A stretch of 64,000 nucleotides of DNA from Actinomycetota bacterium. GTDB lineage: Bacteria > Actinomycetota > Acidimicrobiia > Acidimicrobiales > Ilumatobacteraceae. Within the stretch, counting starts at the first letter, position 1. Every line of letters starts with the position of its first letter. A program made the position numbers and the translations under genes. Below the pieces are notes generated by a model that searched no databases, had not been told where the DNA came from, and saw only the letters and a list, made by a program, of their open reading frames with translations. Below, one piece after another: positions 39,442 to 47,939 of this stretch. The stretch spans positions 37,689 to 101,688 of the forward strand of contig JAPLAA010000008.1 of assembly GCA_026393475.1 (NCBI GenBank), read 5' to 3'.

Positions 39442-40503
39442 ATGCGCAGCCCCCGTGACTTCTTCAAGCCGCTCGCCGTCGGAGCCCCCGAGCCGGTCCG
39501 CGAGATCCCCTTCCGCCCGAGCCGGGTGATCCACTTCTTCCCGCCGCAGAACGAGAAGCTGGTGTCGAAGCTGCCGGAGATCATCCCGACGGTCGACATC
39601 CTCCTCGGCAACCTCGAGGACGCCATCCCGATGGCCGACAAGGAGGCCGCTCGCGCCGGACTCGTCAACGTGGCCCGCACGGTCGACATGGGCACCACGC
39701 AGCTGTGGACCCGCGTCAACAGCCTCGATTCCCCGTGGGGTCTCGACGACCTCACCACGCTGGTCACCGAGGTCGGCGACAAGCTCGACGTCGTGATGAT
39801 CCCGAAGGTCGAGGGACCCGAGGACATCCACTACGTCGACCGGCTGCTCGCCCAGCTCGAGGCGAAGGCGAAGCTGCAGCGGCCGATCCTCGTGCACGCG
39901 ATCCTCGAGACCGCCCGTGGTGTCGCCAACATCGAGGAGATCTGTGCCGCGTCGCCGCGCATGCAGGGCCTCTCGCTCGGTCCGGCCGACCTCGCGGCCA
40001 ATCGCCGCATGAAGACCACCCGCGTGGGTGGCGGCCATCCCGACTACGTCGTGCGCGTCGACCCGCCGGCCGGCGACGACGGCCCGCAGTACACCGCACC
40101 TCGAGCCACCTTCCAGCAGGACCTGTGGCACTACACGATCGCCCGCATGGTCGACGCCTGCGTCACGTTCGGGCTGCTGCCGTTCTACGGCCCGTTCGGC
40201 GACATCAAGGACACCGTCGCCTGCGAGGACCAGTTCCGCAACGCCTACCTGCTCGGCTGCGTCGGCGCGTGGAGCCTGCACCCGGCGCAGGTGGAGATCG
40301 CGAAGCGCGTCTTCAGCCCGCGTCCCGAGGACGTACGCCAGGCCCAGCGCGTCATCGATGCGATGGGCGACGGCACCGGGGCGATCATGCTCGACGGGAA
40401 GATGGAGGACGACGCCTCGGTGAAGCAGTGCCACGTGGTGGTCGAGCTCGCCCGTCAGCTCGCCGCCCGCGATCCCGAGCTCGCCGCCTCGTACGGCTTC
40501 TGA
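39442..40503 (+). CDS. Malyl-CoA/beta-methylmalyl-CoA lyase (Mcl1-like)
   Basis: Start at ATG 39442 gives 353 residues, the length of Mcl1. Family features are the N terminus [36 protein letters not shown], the acidic metal site in [21 protein letters not shown] and the second glutamate in [15 protein letters not shown]. CitE-like lyases of this type cleave malyl-CoA to acetyl-CoA and glyoxylate and methylmalyl-CoA to propionyl-CoA and glyoxylate. Its relatives act late in the ethylmalonyl-CoA pathway. The Mcl2-like gene follows after 41 nt. TACCCT lies 9 nt upstream. Confidence 0.85.
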   Translation: MRSPRDFFKPLAVGAPEPVREIPFRPSRVIHFFPPQNEKLVSKLPEIIPTVDILLGNLEDAIPMADKEAARAGLVNVARTVDMGTTQLWTRVNSLDSPWGLDDLTTLVTEVGDKLDVVMIPKVEGPEDIHYVDRLLAQLEAKAKLQRPILVHAILETARGVANIEEICAASPRMQGLSLGPADLAANRRMKTTRVGGGHPDYVVRVDPPAGDDGPQYTAPRATFQQDLWHYTIARMVDACVTFGLLPFYGPFGDIKDTVACEDQFRNAYLLGCVGAWSLHPAQVEIAKRVFSPRPEDVRQAQRVIDAMGDGTGAIMLDGKMEDDASVKQCHVVVELARQLAARDPELAASYGF

Positions 40504-40544
40504 ACACTCCCTCCTCTGCCCTCCCACACACTCCGGAGCACCCC

Positions 40545-41414
40545 ATGAGCGACCTGCGTCCCCGCCGATCCGTGCTGTACATGCCCGCTGCCAACGAGCG
40601 GGCGCTCGAGAAGGCGAAGACGATCGCGGCCGACGCGATCATCTTCGACCTCGAGGACGCCGTCGCTCCCGATGCCAAGGAGTCGGCCCGACCGAACGCG
40701 GTCGCCGCTGCGTCGTCGGGCGAGTACGGCAACCGTGAGCTCACGATCCGCTGCAACGGCCTCGACACGCCGTGGGGCGCCGACGACCTGCGCGCCGCCG
40801 CCGGCAGCGGTGCCTCCGCCGTCGTGGTGCCCAAGGTCGGTTCGGTCGCCTACCTCGACGAGATCTCGGCGATCCTCGACGGCGCTGGTGCGCCCGAGTC
40901 GCTGACGATCTGGGCGATGATCGAGACGCCGACCGCGATCTTCGACGTGCGCGCCATCGCCGCCCATCCCCGGGTGGCCGTGCTCGTGATGGGCACCAAC
41001 GACCTCGCCCGCGAGATCCGGTCGCGTCTCGGCGCCGCCGATCGGCATCCGCTGGTGCCGCACCTCGCGACCGCGCTGCTGGCTGCCCGCGAGGCCGGCA
41101 AGGTCATCCTCGACGGCGTCTACAACGACGTGAAGGACCTCGACGGCTTCCGCACCGAGTGCGTGCAGGGCATGGAGCTGGGCTTCGACGGCAAGACGCT
41201 CATCCACCCCGGCCAGGTCGACATCACCAACGAGGTGTGGGCGCCCACCGAGGCCGAGGTCGAGCACGCCCGCAAGGTGATCGCCGCGTTCGACGAGGGC
41301 CTGCGCGAAGGCAAGGGTGTCGTCACCGTCGACGGACGGATGATCGAGAACCTGCACGTGGCCAACGCCCAGCGCGTGATCGCCGTCGCCGACGCCATCG
41401 CCGCCCTCGGCTGA
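40545..41414 (+). CDS. CitE-like protein, (3S)-malyl-CoA thioesterase-like (Mcl2)
   Basis: Start ATG 40545 with GGAG upstream, 289 residues. RRSVLYMPAANERALEKAKTIAADAIIFDLEDAV is the CitE/HpcH-type opening, with the Mg2+-binding glutamate region in AMIETPTAIFDVRAI and GKTLIHPGQVDITNEVW. Proteins of this size next to Mcl1 are often (3S)-malyl-CoA thioesterases, which complete malate formation. A true lyase activity cannot be excluded. Its stop lies 6 nt before a REP-like palindrome. Confidence 0.82.
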   Translation: MSDLRPRRSVLYMPAANERALEKAKTIAADAIIFDLEDAVAPDAKESARPNAVAAASSGEYGNRELTIRCNGLDTPWGADDLRAAAGSGASAVVVPKVGSVAYLDEISAILDGAGAPESLTIWAMIETPTAIFDVRAIAAHPRVAVLVMGTNDLAREIRSRLGAADRHPLVPHLATALLAAREAGKVILDGVYNDVKDLDGFRTECVQGMELGFDGKTLIHPGQVDITNEVWAPTEAEVEHARKVIAAFDEGLREGKGVVTVDGRMIENLHVANAQRVIAVADAIAALG

Positions 41415-41420
41415 TCCTTC

Positions 41421-41459
41421 CGTGAGCCAGACGCCGCGTCTGGCGGCGTTTCGCTCACG
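41421..41459. repeat. REP-like 39-nt palindrome, copy A
   Basis: Arms CGTGAGC (41421-41427) and GCTCACG (41453-41459) enclose an inner 7-bp stem (ACGCCGC/GCGGCGT) with a 5-nt loop. The MATE gene's stop codon (41455-41457) lies within the right arm. Two more 39-nt copies are at 44241 and 44293. Confidence 0.75.
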
Positions 41460-42780
41460 AAGCGGTCGGCGCGGGTGACCGTTCCCAGGGGCGCGACTCC
41501 CAACGACGCCAGTTCACGACGGCGCGCATCGTCATCCAGGTGAACTGGGCGCCCCAGAGGCCGGCGAGACCCAGGCGCGGCCAGACCAGCGTGGCGATCG
41601 CGAGCGGCGCGAAGCCGAGCAGGTTGATCACGGCCTGACGGCCGAGCCAGCGCTCGTCGTGCGCACCGATGAGCGCACCGTCGAACGCGAACGCGATCGC
41701 GCCGGGGAACTGCATGACGGCCAGGATCAGCAGACCCATCGTCAGCCGCTCGTGCACGGCCGGGTCGCCCGAGAACACGTGCGGCAGGAACGGGCTCGCA
41801 GCCGCGAGCACGACGGCCAGCAGACCGGCGCACCACAGCGACAGACGGTTGCTGGTGCGGCCGACGAGCAGCGCGGTCGCCGTGTCATGACTGCCGAGCG
41901 CCCCGGCGACCAGCGACTGCGCCGGGATCGCCAGCGCGTCGAGCACGAGCGCGAGGAACATGAACAGCTGTGTGAGCACCTGGTGCGCCGCCAGCGTCGG
42001 CGTGTCGACCCGTGCCGCCACCGCGGTCGCGGTGTTCCACACCGCGAACATCGCCAGGGAGCGCACCGCGAAGTGCACGCCGCTGCGCAGCATCCGGACC
42101 ATCCGATCGAGGCTCGCCCGACCCTGCGTGGTGTGCGGGAGGAGCAGACGGCGAAACGCGAGCGCCGCTCCGATCTGCACCATCACGGTGCTGGCCGCGG
42201 AGCCCGCGACACCCCAGTCGAGGCCGAAGACGAACACGAGCTCGAACACGACGTTGAAGCTGTTGGCCACGAGCACGATCACGAGCGGCCGGCGCAGGTC
42301 GTTCAGGCCGCGCATCACCCCGTGACCGACATACGCGGTGAGCACCGCCGGCAGTCCGATCGTGCTGATGCGGAGGTACGTGGTCGCGTGCTCGAGCACC
42401 GCTCCCCTGCCGCCCAGCAACCAGCACAGCGGCTCGGCCAGTGCCGCCACCGCGGCGCCCATCAACGTGCCGACGATCAGCGCGAGCCGCAGCGCCGAGG
42501 CGGCGGTGTCGTGCGCGTCGCGGACCCGATCGGCGCCATGGGCGAAGGCCACGTCGGGCGTGACGCCGTACTCGAGCGCCGCGGCGAGCGAGATGGCGGT
42601 GAGCAGGATCGTGGACGCGATCGCCACACCGGCGAGTTGGTCGGTGCCGAGCTGGCCGACGATCGCGGTGTCGACGAGCACGTACAGCGGCTCGATCGCC
42701 AGCGTGCCGAGCGCTGGAATCGCCAGCCGGATGATCCGCCGATCGAGGCTGCGATCACGACCTCCCGACCCGACGAACAC
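41455..42780 (-). CDS. MATE family efflux transporter
   Basis: The 441-residue protein has about 12 hydrophobic helices and the MATE-type opening LAIPALGTLAIEPLYVLVDTAIVGQLGTDQLAGVAIA, plus LRISTIGLPAVLTAYVGHGVMRGLNDLRRPL. This places it near DinF-like members, which extrude cationic or bile-salt compounds using Na+ or H+. GTG start at 42780 following a GGAGG sequence. It converges on the Mcl2 gene, and the gap is occupied by the REP-like palindrome. Confidence 0.9.
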   Translation of the reverse strand: MFVGSGGRDRSLDRRIIRLAIPALGTLAIEPLYVLVDTAIVGQLGTDQLAGVAIASTILLTAISLAAALEYGVTPDVAFAHGADRVRDAHDTAASALRLALIVGTLMGAAVAALAEPLCWLLGGRGAVLEHATTYLRISTIGLPAVLTAYVGHGVMRGLNDLRRPLVIVLVANSFNVVFELVFVFGLDWGVAGSAASTVMVQIGAALAFRRLLLPHTTQGRASLDRMVRMLRSGVHFAVRSLAMFAVWNTATAVAARVDTPTLAAHQVLTQLFMFLALVLDALAIPAQSLVAGALGSHDTATALLVGRTSNRLSLWCAGLLAVVLAAASPFLPHVFSGDPAVHERLTMGLLILAVMQFPGAIAFAFDGALIGAHDERWLGRQAVINLLGFAPLAIATLVWPRLGLAGLWGAQFTWMTMRAVVNWRRWESRPWERSPAPTAS

Positions 42781-42944
42781 CTCCGGAGGCTACGCGAGCG
42801 ACACGCCGCATCGCTCTGGTCACGCCGCGCGGCCGCGGGAACAGGCGAGGTCCGACGGCGCTCGCCCAGGCGCAGCGGGCGGCGGATCGAGAACCACCCT
42901 CGTGGGGCGCTCCAGCGCGACGTCGGATCTGCCGATGCACCTGT

Positions 42945-43232
42945 GTGGAACCAGCGATCGATCCGCCCGAGGCCGATGTGCCGGCCGTCGCTCCTCCGGC
43001 GTGGTACCCGGATCCGAGCCACCCGGCCGTGCTGCGCTACTGGGACGGTGAGGCCTGGACGACGTACACGAGGCCCGACGTCGACGAGGCAGGGCCACCT
43101 CCTGCGAAGCGTCCGGTGTGGGAAACCGTGGCGATCGTCGTGGCCGTGACGCTCGGAGCGATCGGGCTCATCGGGCTGGTGTTCATCCTGATGATCGTGA
43201 ATGCGTTGAACAACTGGGGCGAGAACAAGTGA
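42945..43232 (+). CDS. DUF2510 single-pass membrane protein
   Basis: GTG start, 95 residues. APPAWYPDPSHPAVLRYWDGEAWTTYTRP is a DUF2510 motif, a short actinobacterial module usually found with membrane segments. One hydrophobic helix follows (VWETVAIVVAVTLGAIGLIGLVFILMIVNAL). Its function is unknown. The stop overlaps the UbiA start as GTGA. The 160-nt gap upstream (42781-42944) shows no other gene. Confidence 0.8.
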   Translation: MEPAIDPPEADVPAVAPPAWYPDPSHPAVLRYWDGEAWTTYTRPDVDEAGPPPAKRPVWETVAIVVAVTLGAIGLIGLVFILMIVNALNNWGENK

Positions 43233-44245
43233 ACCGGTCGATGCTCCTCACCGCGGTCCGCGACCTCGTGCGGCCGGCGTTCGTGTTCCTGGTGCTCACG
43301 GTGGGCTCGATCGGCATCGCCCGAGCCGACGCGTCGGGCACCGTCGACGAGTTCGCCGTGATCGCCTCCGTCGCCGCGTGGGCGATCGCCGCAGCGGCCG
43401 TCAACGACCTGGCCGACCGCCGGATCGATCGGGTCAACCTCGGGCACCGACCCGGGCGCTCGTTGGCGACGGGACGCCTCACGCCCGAGATCGTCGTCGC
43501 TGTCGCGGCCACGGCAGCGGTCACGTCCCTCGTGTGCGCCGCACTCGCATCGTGGCCCACTGCTGCCGTCATGGCTGTCGGCATGGTGCTGGCCGCCCTG
43601 TACTCGGCGCCGGGTCTGGGCATGAGCGGTCGCGGTCTGGCGACCTCGGTGCTGCTGCCGCTCGTGTACGTCGCGGTGCCGTACGCGGCCGGACGTCTGT
43701 CGGCCGGCTGGTCGGTCGATGCGGTCGACGCGCTGCTCGTCGGCGGGCTGTACGTCTCGTTCGTCGGGCGACTGATGTTGAAGGACTTCCGCGACGAGCA
43801 CGGCGACCGCCTGTTCGGCAAGCGCACGTTCCTCGTGCGGCACGGACGCGCCACCACGTGCGCGGTGAGCGGCGTGCTCTGGTGGGTCGGCGCCCTGCTG
43901 CTCGTGATCCCGCGCGACTCGTTCACCATCGCCGCCCAGTGGGCGATGTTCGGGACGATCGTGGTGCTGCAGCTCCGGCGGATCTCCGTCGACGAGCGCG
44001 GGGTCGACGACGTGTACTGGGTGGCGATCGTGGCGATCTGCGGACGGGCGACGTTGGTGAGCCTGTTGATCGACGCGGTGACGGAGATGCGGGGGACACC
44101 GTGGTGGGCCTGGTGGCTGGCCCAGGGCATCGTGACGGCCTCGACGCTGCACGCGGTGCATCGCTGGACGAACGCCTGCGCCACCAACCCGGCACGCGAC
44201 GCCGCCCGGGCGCCGCTGCCGACCACCGCACCCCTTCCTACGTGA
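43229..44245 (+). CDS. UbiA family prenyltransferase
   Basis: The 338-residue protein has about nine membrane helices and the first Asp-rich motif as AVNDLADRRIDRVNLGHRPGRSLATG (N-D-x2-D-x3-D). The second acidic motif is probably LMLKDFRDEHGD. UbiA proteins attach polyprenyl chains to acceptors in quinone, haem or lipid biosynthesis. The acceptor is unknown here. It is coupled to the DUF2510 gene by overlapping start and stop. Its own stop (44243-44245) lies inside the left arm of REP copy B. Confidence 0.82.
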   Translation: MNRSMLLTAVRDLVRPAFVFLVLTVGSIGIARADASGTVDEFAVIASVAAWAIAAAAVNDLADRRIDRVNLGHRPGRSLATGRLTPEIVVAVAATAAVTSLVCAALASWPTAAVMAVGMVLAALYSAPGLGMSGRGLATSVLLPLVYVAVPYAAGRLSAGWSVDAVDALLVGGLYVSFVGRLMLKDFRDEHGDRLFGKRTFLVRHGRATTCAVSGVLWWVGALLLVIPRDSFTIAAQWAMFGTIVVLQLRRISVDERGVDDVYWVAIVAICGRATLVSLLIDAVTEMRGTPWWAWWLAQGIVTASTLHAVHRWTNACATNPARDAARAPLPTTAPLPT

Positions 44246-44279
44246 GCGAGATGCGCCGCATGTGCGCACTCGGCTCACG
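44241..44279. repeat. REP-like 39-nt palindrome, copy B
   Basis: CGTGAGC (44241-44247) and GCTCACG (44273-44279) arms match copy A exactly. The inner stem is weaker (TGCGC/GCGCA). The UbiA stop codon is formed within the left arm. Confidence 0.7.
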
Positions 44280-44292
44280 AAACAGGTTCGTT

Positions 44293-44331
44293 CGTGAGCG
44301 AAACGCCGCGTGACGCGGCGTTTGGCTCACG
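44293..44331. repeat. REP-like 39-nt palindrome, copy C
   Basis: CGTGAGC and GCTCACG arms enclose an 8-bp inner stem (ACGCCGCG/CGCGGCGT) with a TGA loop, the most stable of the three. It lies 13 nt after copy B and 7 nt from the dienelactone hydrolase stop. Confidence 0.75.
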
Positions 44332-44338
44332 GACCTCG

Positions 44339-45010
44339 TCAGAGGGTGTCGCGGAAGAGGGCGACGGTGCGGTCGAACGCGGTCGCCGACGCCGCGGCGT
44401 CGTAGACCTCGGGACGGGCGTCGTTGAAGAACGCGTGATCGGCGCCGGCGTGCACGTGCATCGTGGCGTCCTTGCCGAGCTCGCGCAGCTGGGTCTCGAG
44501 CGCCTGTGCGGCTTCGGGGCTGGCCCAGCCGTCGAGCTCGGCGTACTCGCCGACGACCTTCGCGGTGAGCGCCGACCAGTCGGGCTGCACCGACGCCCAC
44601 GGGATCGCGCCGTAGTACGGAGCTGCCGCGGCGATGGCGTCGGGACGCTGCGTGGCGAGCACGAGGGCCAGGCCGCCACCCATGCAGTAGCCCACGACGC
44701 CGACCTTGTCGCGGCCGGTCTTCTGCTGGAGCAGGGCCACGGCACCGGAGAGGTCCTTGGCGGCGTTCTCGAGGTTGAGCGCCATCATCAGCTTGCCGGC
44801 GCCGTCGGGCTCGGTGCTCGACTCGCCGTGGTACAGATCGGGTGCCAGCGCGGTGAAGCCCGCCGCCGCGAAGCGATCGGCCACGTCCTTGATGTGCGGC
44901 ACGAGGCCCCACCACTCCTGGATCACGATCACGCCGGGGCCGGTGCCGTCGCCGGCGAGATACCCGTCGCACGTGTGGCCGTTGGAAGGAAACGTCGTCA
45001 TCTCACCCAT
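44339..45010 (-). CDS. Dienelactone hydrolase family protein
   Basis: Start at ATG 45010 (223 residues), 7 nt after TAGCGT; the 752-residue track ORF is an artefact. The nucleophile elbow VGYCMGGGLA has Cys as in carboxymethylenebutenolidase, with VIQEWWGLVPHIKDVADRFAAAG containing the characteristic E-WWG block, Asp in VVGEYAELDGWAS and His in HAGADHAFFND. Relatives hydrolyse dienelactones in aromatic degradation or related esters. No aromatic ring-cleavage genes are nearby, so the substrate is open. Confidence 0.9.
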   Translation of the reverse strand: MGEMTTFPSNGHTCDGYLAGDGTGPGVIVIQEWWGLVPHIKDVADRFAAAGFTALAPDLYHGESSTEPDGAGKLMMALNLENAAKDLSGAVALLQQKTGRDKVGVVGYCMGGGLALVLATQRPDAIAAAAPYYGAIPWASVQPDWSALTAKVVGEYAELDGWASPEAAQALETQLRELGKDATMHVHAGADHAFFNDARPEVYDAAASATAFDRTVALFRDTL

Positions 45011-45017
45011 GGCGCGC

Positions 45018-45023
45018 ACGCTA
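45018..45023 (-). promoter_or_regulatory. -10 hexamer TAGCGT, leaderless-type, hydrolase gene
   Basis: TAGCGT, 7 nt, ATG 45010 on the minus strand. Confidence 0.5.
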
Positions 45024-45082
45024 CCGCGACGGTACGGACCACGGCGTCGTGGGACGAGCGGTGACCGCTCGATGAACACTTT

Positions 45083-45108
45083 GTACAGGCACAGAACCCA
45101 CTCTGTAC
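45083..45108. promoter_or_regulatory. Inverted repeat GTACAG-N14-CTGTAC in a divergent gap
   Basis: The 6-bp arms (45083-45088 and 45103-45108) lie 18 nt upstream of the aminotransferase -10 hexamer, over its -35 region. It is a plausible operator; the regulator is unknown. Confidence 0.4.
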
Positions 45109-45126
45109 GCCACCTGGTGTAGCGAA

Positions 45127-45132
45127 TACGAT
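45127..45132 (+). promoter_or_regulatory. -10 hexamer TACGAT, leaderless-type, aminotransferase gene
   Basis: TACGAT, 7 nt, ATG 45140. Confidence 0.5.
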
Positions 45133-45139
45133 TGGGCGC

Positions 45140-46513
45140 ATGAGCCTGGAGACCCACCCCGAGAACGCCTTCGCCAACGACCGAGCCCATGTCTTCCACT
45201 CGTGGAGCGCACAGGCATCGCTCAACCCGCTGGTGATCGAAGGCGGCCAGGGCAGCTGGATCTGGGATCAGAACGGCAAGAAGTACCTCGACTTCTCGAG
45301 CCAGCTCGTGAACGTCAACATCGGCCACCAGCACCCCAAGCTCGTCGCCGGCATCCAGGAGTACGCGGGCAAGCTGTGCACGATCGCCCCGTTCCACGCG
45401 AACGACGCCCGCAGCGAGGCCGCCAGGCTCATCGTCGAGGCAGCGAACGGCGGCGAGGGCAACGACAAGGGTCATGGCATGTCGATGGTGTTCTTCACCA
45501 ACGGCGGCGCCGAGGGCAACGAGAACGCGATCCGCATGGCCCGCCTGCACACCGGTCGGCACAAGATCCTCACCACCTACCGCAGCTACCACGGTGGCAC
45601 CGCAGCCGCGATCCAGATGACGGGCGATCCCCGCCGTTGGCCGAGCGAGCCGAGCACGCCGGGCATCATCAAGTTCTGGGGCCCGTACCCGTACCGCAGC
45701 GCCTTCCACAGCACCACCGAGGCCGAGGAGGGCCAGCGTTCGCTGCAGCACCTCGCCGACACGCTGATGGTCGAGGGCCCGCACACCGTGGCCGCGATCG
45801 TGCTCGAGACCGTCGTGGGCACCAACGGCATCCTCGTGCCGCCGCCCGGCTACCTCGCCGGCGTCCGCGAGCTCTGCGACCGTCACGGCATCCTGCTCGT
45901 CCTCGACGAGGTGATGGCCGGCTTCGCCCGCTGCGGCGAATGGTTCGCGTTCCACGCGTTCGACGTGCGGCCCGACCTGATCGTGTTCGCCAAGGGCGTC
46001 AACAGCGGCTACCTGCCCCTCGGCGGTGTGGTGCTCGGCCAGCACGTGGCCGCGTCGTTCATGGACAAGGCCTACCCCGGCGGCCTCACCTACTCGGGCC
46101 ACCCGCTGGCCTGCGCGTCGGCCGTCGCGAGCATCAACATCTTCAAGGAGGAGGGCATCGTCGAGCACTCGCGCATGCTCGGCACCGACGTCATCGGGCC
46201 CGAACTCGAGAAGCTCAAGGCGAAGCACCCCAGCATCGGCGACGTCCGCGGCCTGGGAACGTTCTGGGCGATCGAGCTCGTGAAGAACCGCGAGACCCGT
46301 GAGCAGCTGGTGCCGTTCAACGCCGCCGGTGCCGATGCCAAGCCGATGGTCGAACTGGGCAACGCGTGCAAGGCCGCCGGTCTGTGGCCGTTCACCCACT
46401 TCAACCGCCTCCACGTGGTGCCGCCCTGCAACACGCCGGTCGACGAGGTGCACCAGGGCCTCGCGATCATCGACGAGGCACTGAACATCGCCGACAGCTA
46501 CGTCACGGCCTGA
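45140..46513 (+). CDS. Class III PLP-dependent aminotransferase (omega-transaminase)
   Basis: The 457-residue protein has the PLP-fold type I class III signature LLVLDEVMAGFARCGEWFAFHAFDVRPDLIVFAKGVNSGYLPLGG with the PLP-binding Lys in FAKGVNSG, and the early YLDFSSQLVNVNIGHQHPKLV. Substrates of the group include beta-alanine, taurine and putrescine with pyruvate as acceptor. Because pyrimidine degradation genes are 10-15 kb away and lack a beta-alanine transaminase, this enzyme could supply that step. It is monocistronic or leads the GNAT gene. Confidence 0.9.
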   Translation: MSLETHPENAFANDRAHVFHSWSAQASLNPLVIEGGQGSWIWDQNGKKYLDFSSQLVNVNIGHQHPKLVAGIQEYAGKLCTIAPFHANDARSEAARLIVEAANGGEGNDKGHGMSMVFFTNGGAEGNENAIRMARLHTGRHKILTTYRSYHGGTAAAIQMTGDPRRWPSEPSTPGIIKFWGPYPYRSAFHSTTEAEEGQRSLQHLADTLMVEGPHTVAAIVLETVVGTNGILVPPPGYLAGVRELCDRHGILLVLDEVMAGFARCGEWFAFHAFDVRPDLIVFAKGVNSGYLPLGGVVLGQHVAASFMDKAYPGGLTYSGHPLACASAVASINIFKEEGIVEHSRMLGTDVIGPELEKLKAKHPSIGDVRGLGTFWAIELVKNRETREQLVPFNAAGADAKPMVELGNACKAAGLWPFTHFNRLHVVPPCNTPVDEVHQGLAIIDEALNIADSYVTA

Positions 46514-46544
46514 CCCGGATGGTCGGGGCCGCCATGGTCTCGCG

Positions 46545-47150
46545 ATGACCCACGTCCGGCTCGCGACCGACGCCGACCTCGACGCGGCCGCCGACACCCT
46601 CGCCCTCGCCCAGGTCGACTACGCGTGGGCCGAGTGGGCGTTCCCGTACCCCGACCGTCTCGACCGGTTGCGGCGGTCGTTCGCGCTCGACCTGCAGCTC
46701 GGGATGGCCTGGCACTCGGTGTGGGTCACCGACGACGTCGCGGCGGCGGCGATCTGGGTGCCGCCGGCAGATCGACGACAGCCCGCCGACGCGGCGCTCG
46801 TCGCCGACGTCCAGGCGGCCCAGGGCGCGCTGATCGACGTCGAGCGGATGCGGGTGAGCCACGAGCTGACGCACCCGTTCCAGCCGCTCGTGCCGAGCTG
46901 GTACCTCGGCACCGTCGGCACCCGTCCGGACCGGCGCGGCGAAGGGCTCGCGTCGGCGCTGTTGCAGCCGATCCTCGACGAGTGCGACCGCACCCGCACG
47001 CTCGCGTGGTTGGAGACCTCCAGCGACGACAACGTGCGCCTGTACGAACGGCTCGGCTTCGTCGAGGTGGTGCGCCTCCACACGCCCGACGAGGTCGGGC
47101 TCCCGCTGATCGTGATGGAGCGGCAGCCCGTCGCCGCGACTGCGGTCTAG
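46545..47150 (+). CDS. GNAT family N-acetyltransferase
   Basis: The 201-residue protein shows the acetyl-CoA motif YLGTVGTRPDRRGEGLASALLQP and the C-terminal NVRLYERLGFVEV. The N-terminal part begins VRLATDADLDAAADTLALA, typical of this fold, with an internal insert of about 40 residues. Substrate is unknown. Its TAG stop forms the first half of the -10 hexamer for the acyltransferase gene. Confidence 0.85.
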   Translation: MTHVRLATDADLDAAADTLALAQVDYAWAEWAFPYPDRLDRLRRSFALDLQLGMAWHSVWVTDDVAAAAIWVPPADRRQPADAALVADVQAAQGALIDVERMRVSHELTHPFQPLVPSWYLGTVGTRPDRRGEGLASALLQPILDECDRTRTLAWLETSSDDNVRLYERLGFVEVVRLHTPDEVGLPLIVMERQPVAATAV

Positions 47151-47153
47151 GGT
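47148..47153 (+). promoter_or_regulatory. -10 hexamer TAGGGT made from the upstream stop codon
   Basis: TAGGGT begins with the GNAT stop codon and precedes ATG 47160 by 6 nt, the same arrangement as at 24545. Confidence 0.5.
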
Positions 47154-47159
47154 CGGCGC

Positions 47160-47927
47160 ATGTCATCCGGCTGGCGTCATCCCGGTCGATCCGGCGCGAT
47201 CGTCTATGCCCTGCTCGCCGCGGTCGTCGGCTCGCTGATCGGCGTGTTCAGCCGGCTGCAGGTCGCCAAGCAGCGCAGCCGGTCGAAGGCAGCAGAGGCG
47301 TTGCCCGACGGCGCCATCATCGTGATCTCCAACCACACGAGCTACGCCGACGGCGTGCTGCTCGCGCTGGCGTGCCGGCGTCTCGGTCGTGAGCTCCGAC
47401 TGCTCGCGACGGCCGGCGTGTTCAAGGTGCCCGTGATCGGTTCGCTCGCCCGCAGGCTCGGCTTCATCCGCGTGCAGCGCGGGTCGAGCGAGGCGTCCGC
47501 GGCGCTCGACGAGGCGGCCACCGCGCTCGCCGCCGGTGAGGCCGTCGGCCTGTACCCGGAGGGACGACTCACCCGCGACCCGATGATGTGGCCCGAGCGG
47601 GCCAAGACCGGTGCCGTGCGGCTCGCGCTGCGGTCGGGCGCTCCGATCGTGCCGGTCGCGATGCTCGGCGCCCACGAGGTGGTGGGTCGGCGACGGCTCC
47701 TGCTCACGCTGGCTCGCAACGTGATCCGCCGGCCGAAGGTGACCACCAAGGTCGGCACGCCGATCGATGTTCGCGACCTGATGCGGATCGATGCCGCGAC
47801 CGAGCCGACGCCCGACGAGGTACGGATCGCAGCCGACCTCGTGATGGGCCGGTTGGTCGACCTCGTCGAGGACCTCCGCGGCGAGGTCGCGCCACATCCT
47901 CACGGCGCACCGCGTCTCGACAGCTGA
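47160..47927 (+). CDS. 1-acyl-sn-glycerol-3-phosphate acyltransferase (PlsC-like)
   Basis: The 255-residue protein has one N-terminal membrane anchor (GAIVYALLAAVVGSLIGVFSRL), the catalytic H-x4-D box in ISNHTSYADGVLLALA, and the glycerol-phosphate-binding block LYPEGRLTRD followed by IVPVAMLGAHEV. It probably adds the second acyl chain in phospholipid synthesis. The next gene begins 12 nt downstream. Confidence 0.9.
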   Translation: MSSGWRHPGRSGAIVYALLAAVVGSLIGVFSRLQVAKQRSRSKAAEALPDGAIIVISNHTSYADGVLLALACRRLGRELRLLATAGVFKVPVIGSLARRLGFIRVQRGSSEASAALDEAATALAAGEAVGLYPEGRLTRDPMMWPERAKTGAVRLALRSGAPIVPVAMLGAHEVVGRRRLLLTLARNVIRRPKVTTKVGTPIDVRDLMRIDAATEPTPDEVRIAADLVMGRLVDLVEDLRGEVAPHPHGAPRLDS

Positions 47928-47939
47928 CACAATCGAGCA

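Noticed and set aside
44339-46597. 752-residue minus-strand ORF ending in dienelactone hydrolase
   Set aside because: The upstream 530 residues are antisense to the class III aminotransferase; the hydrolase starts at 45010 after a good hexamer.
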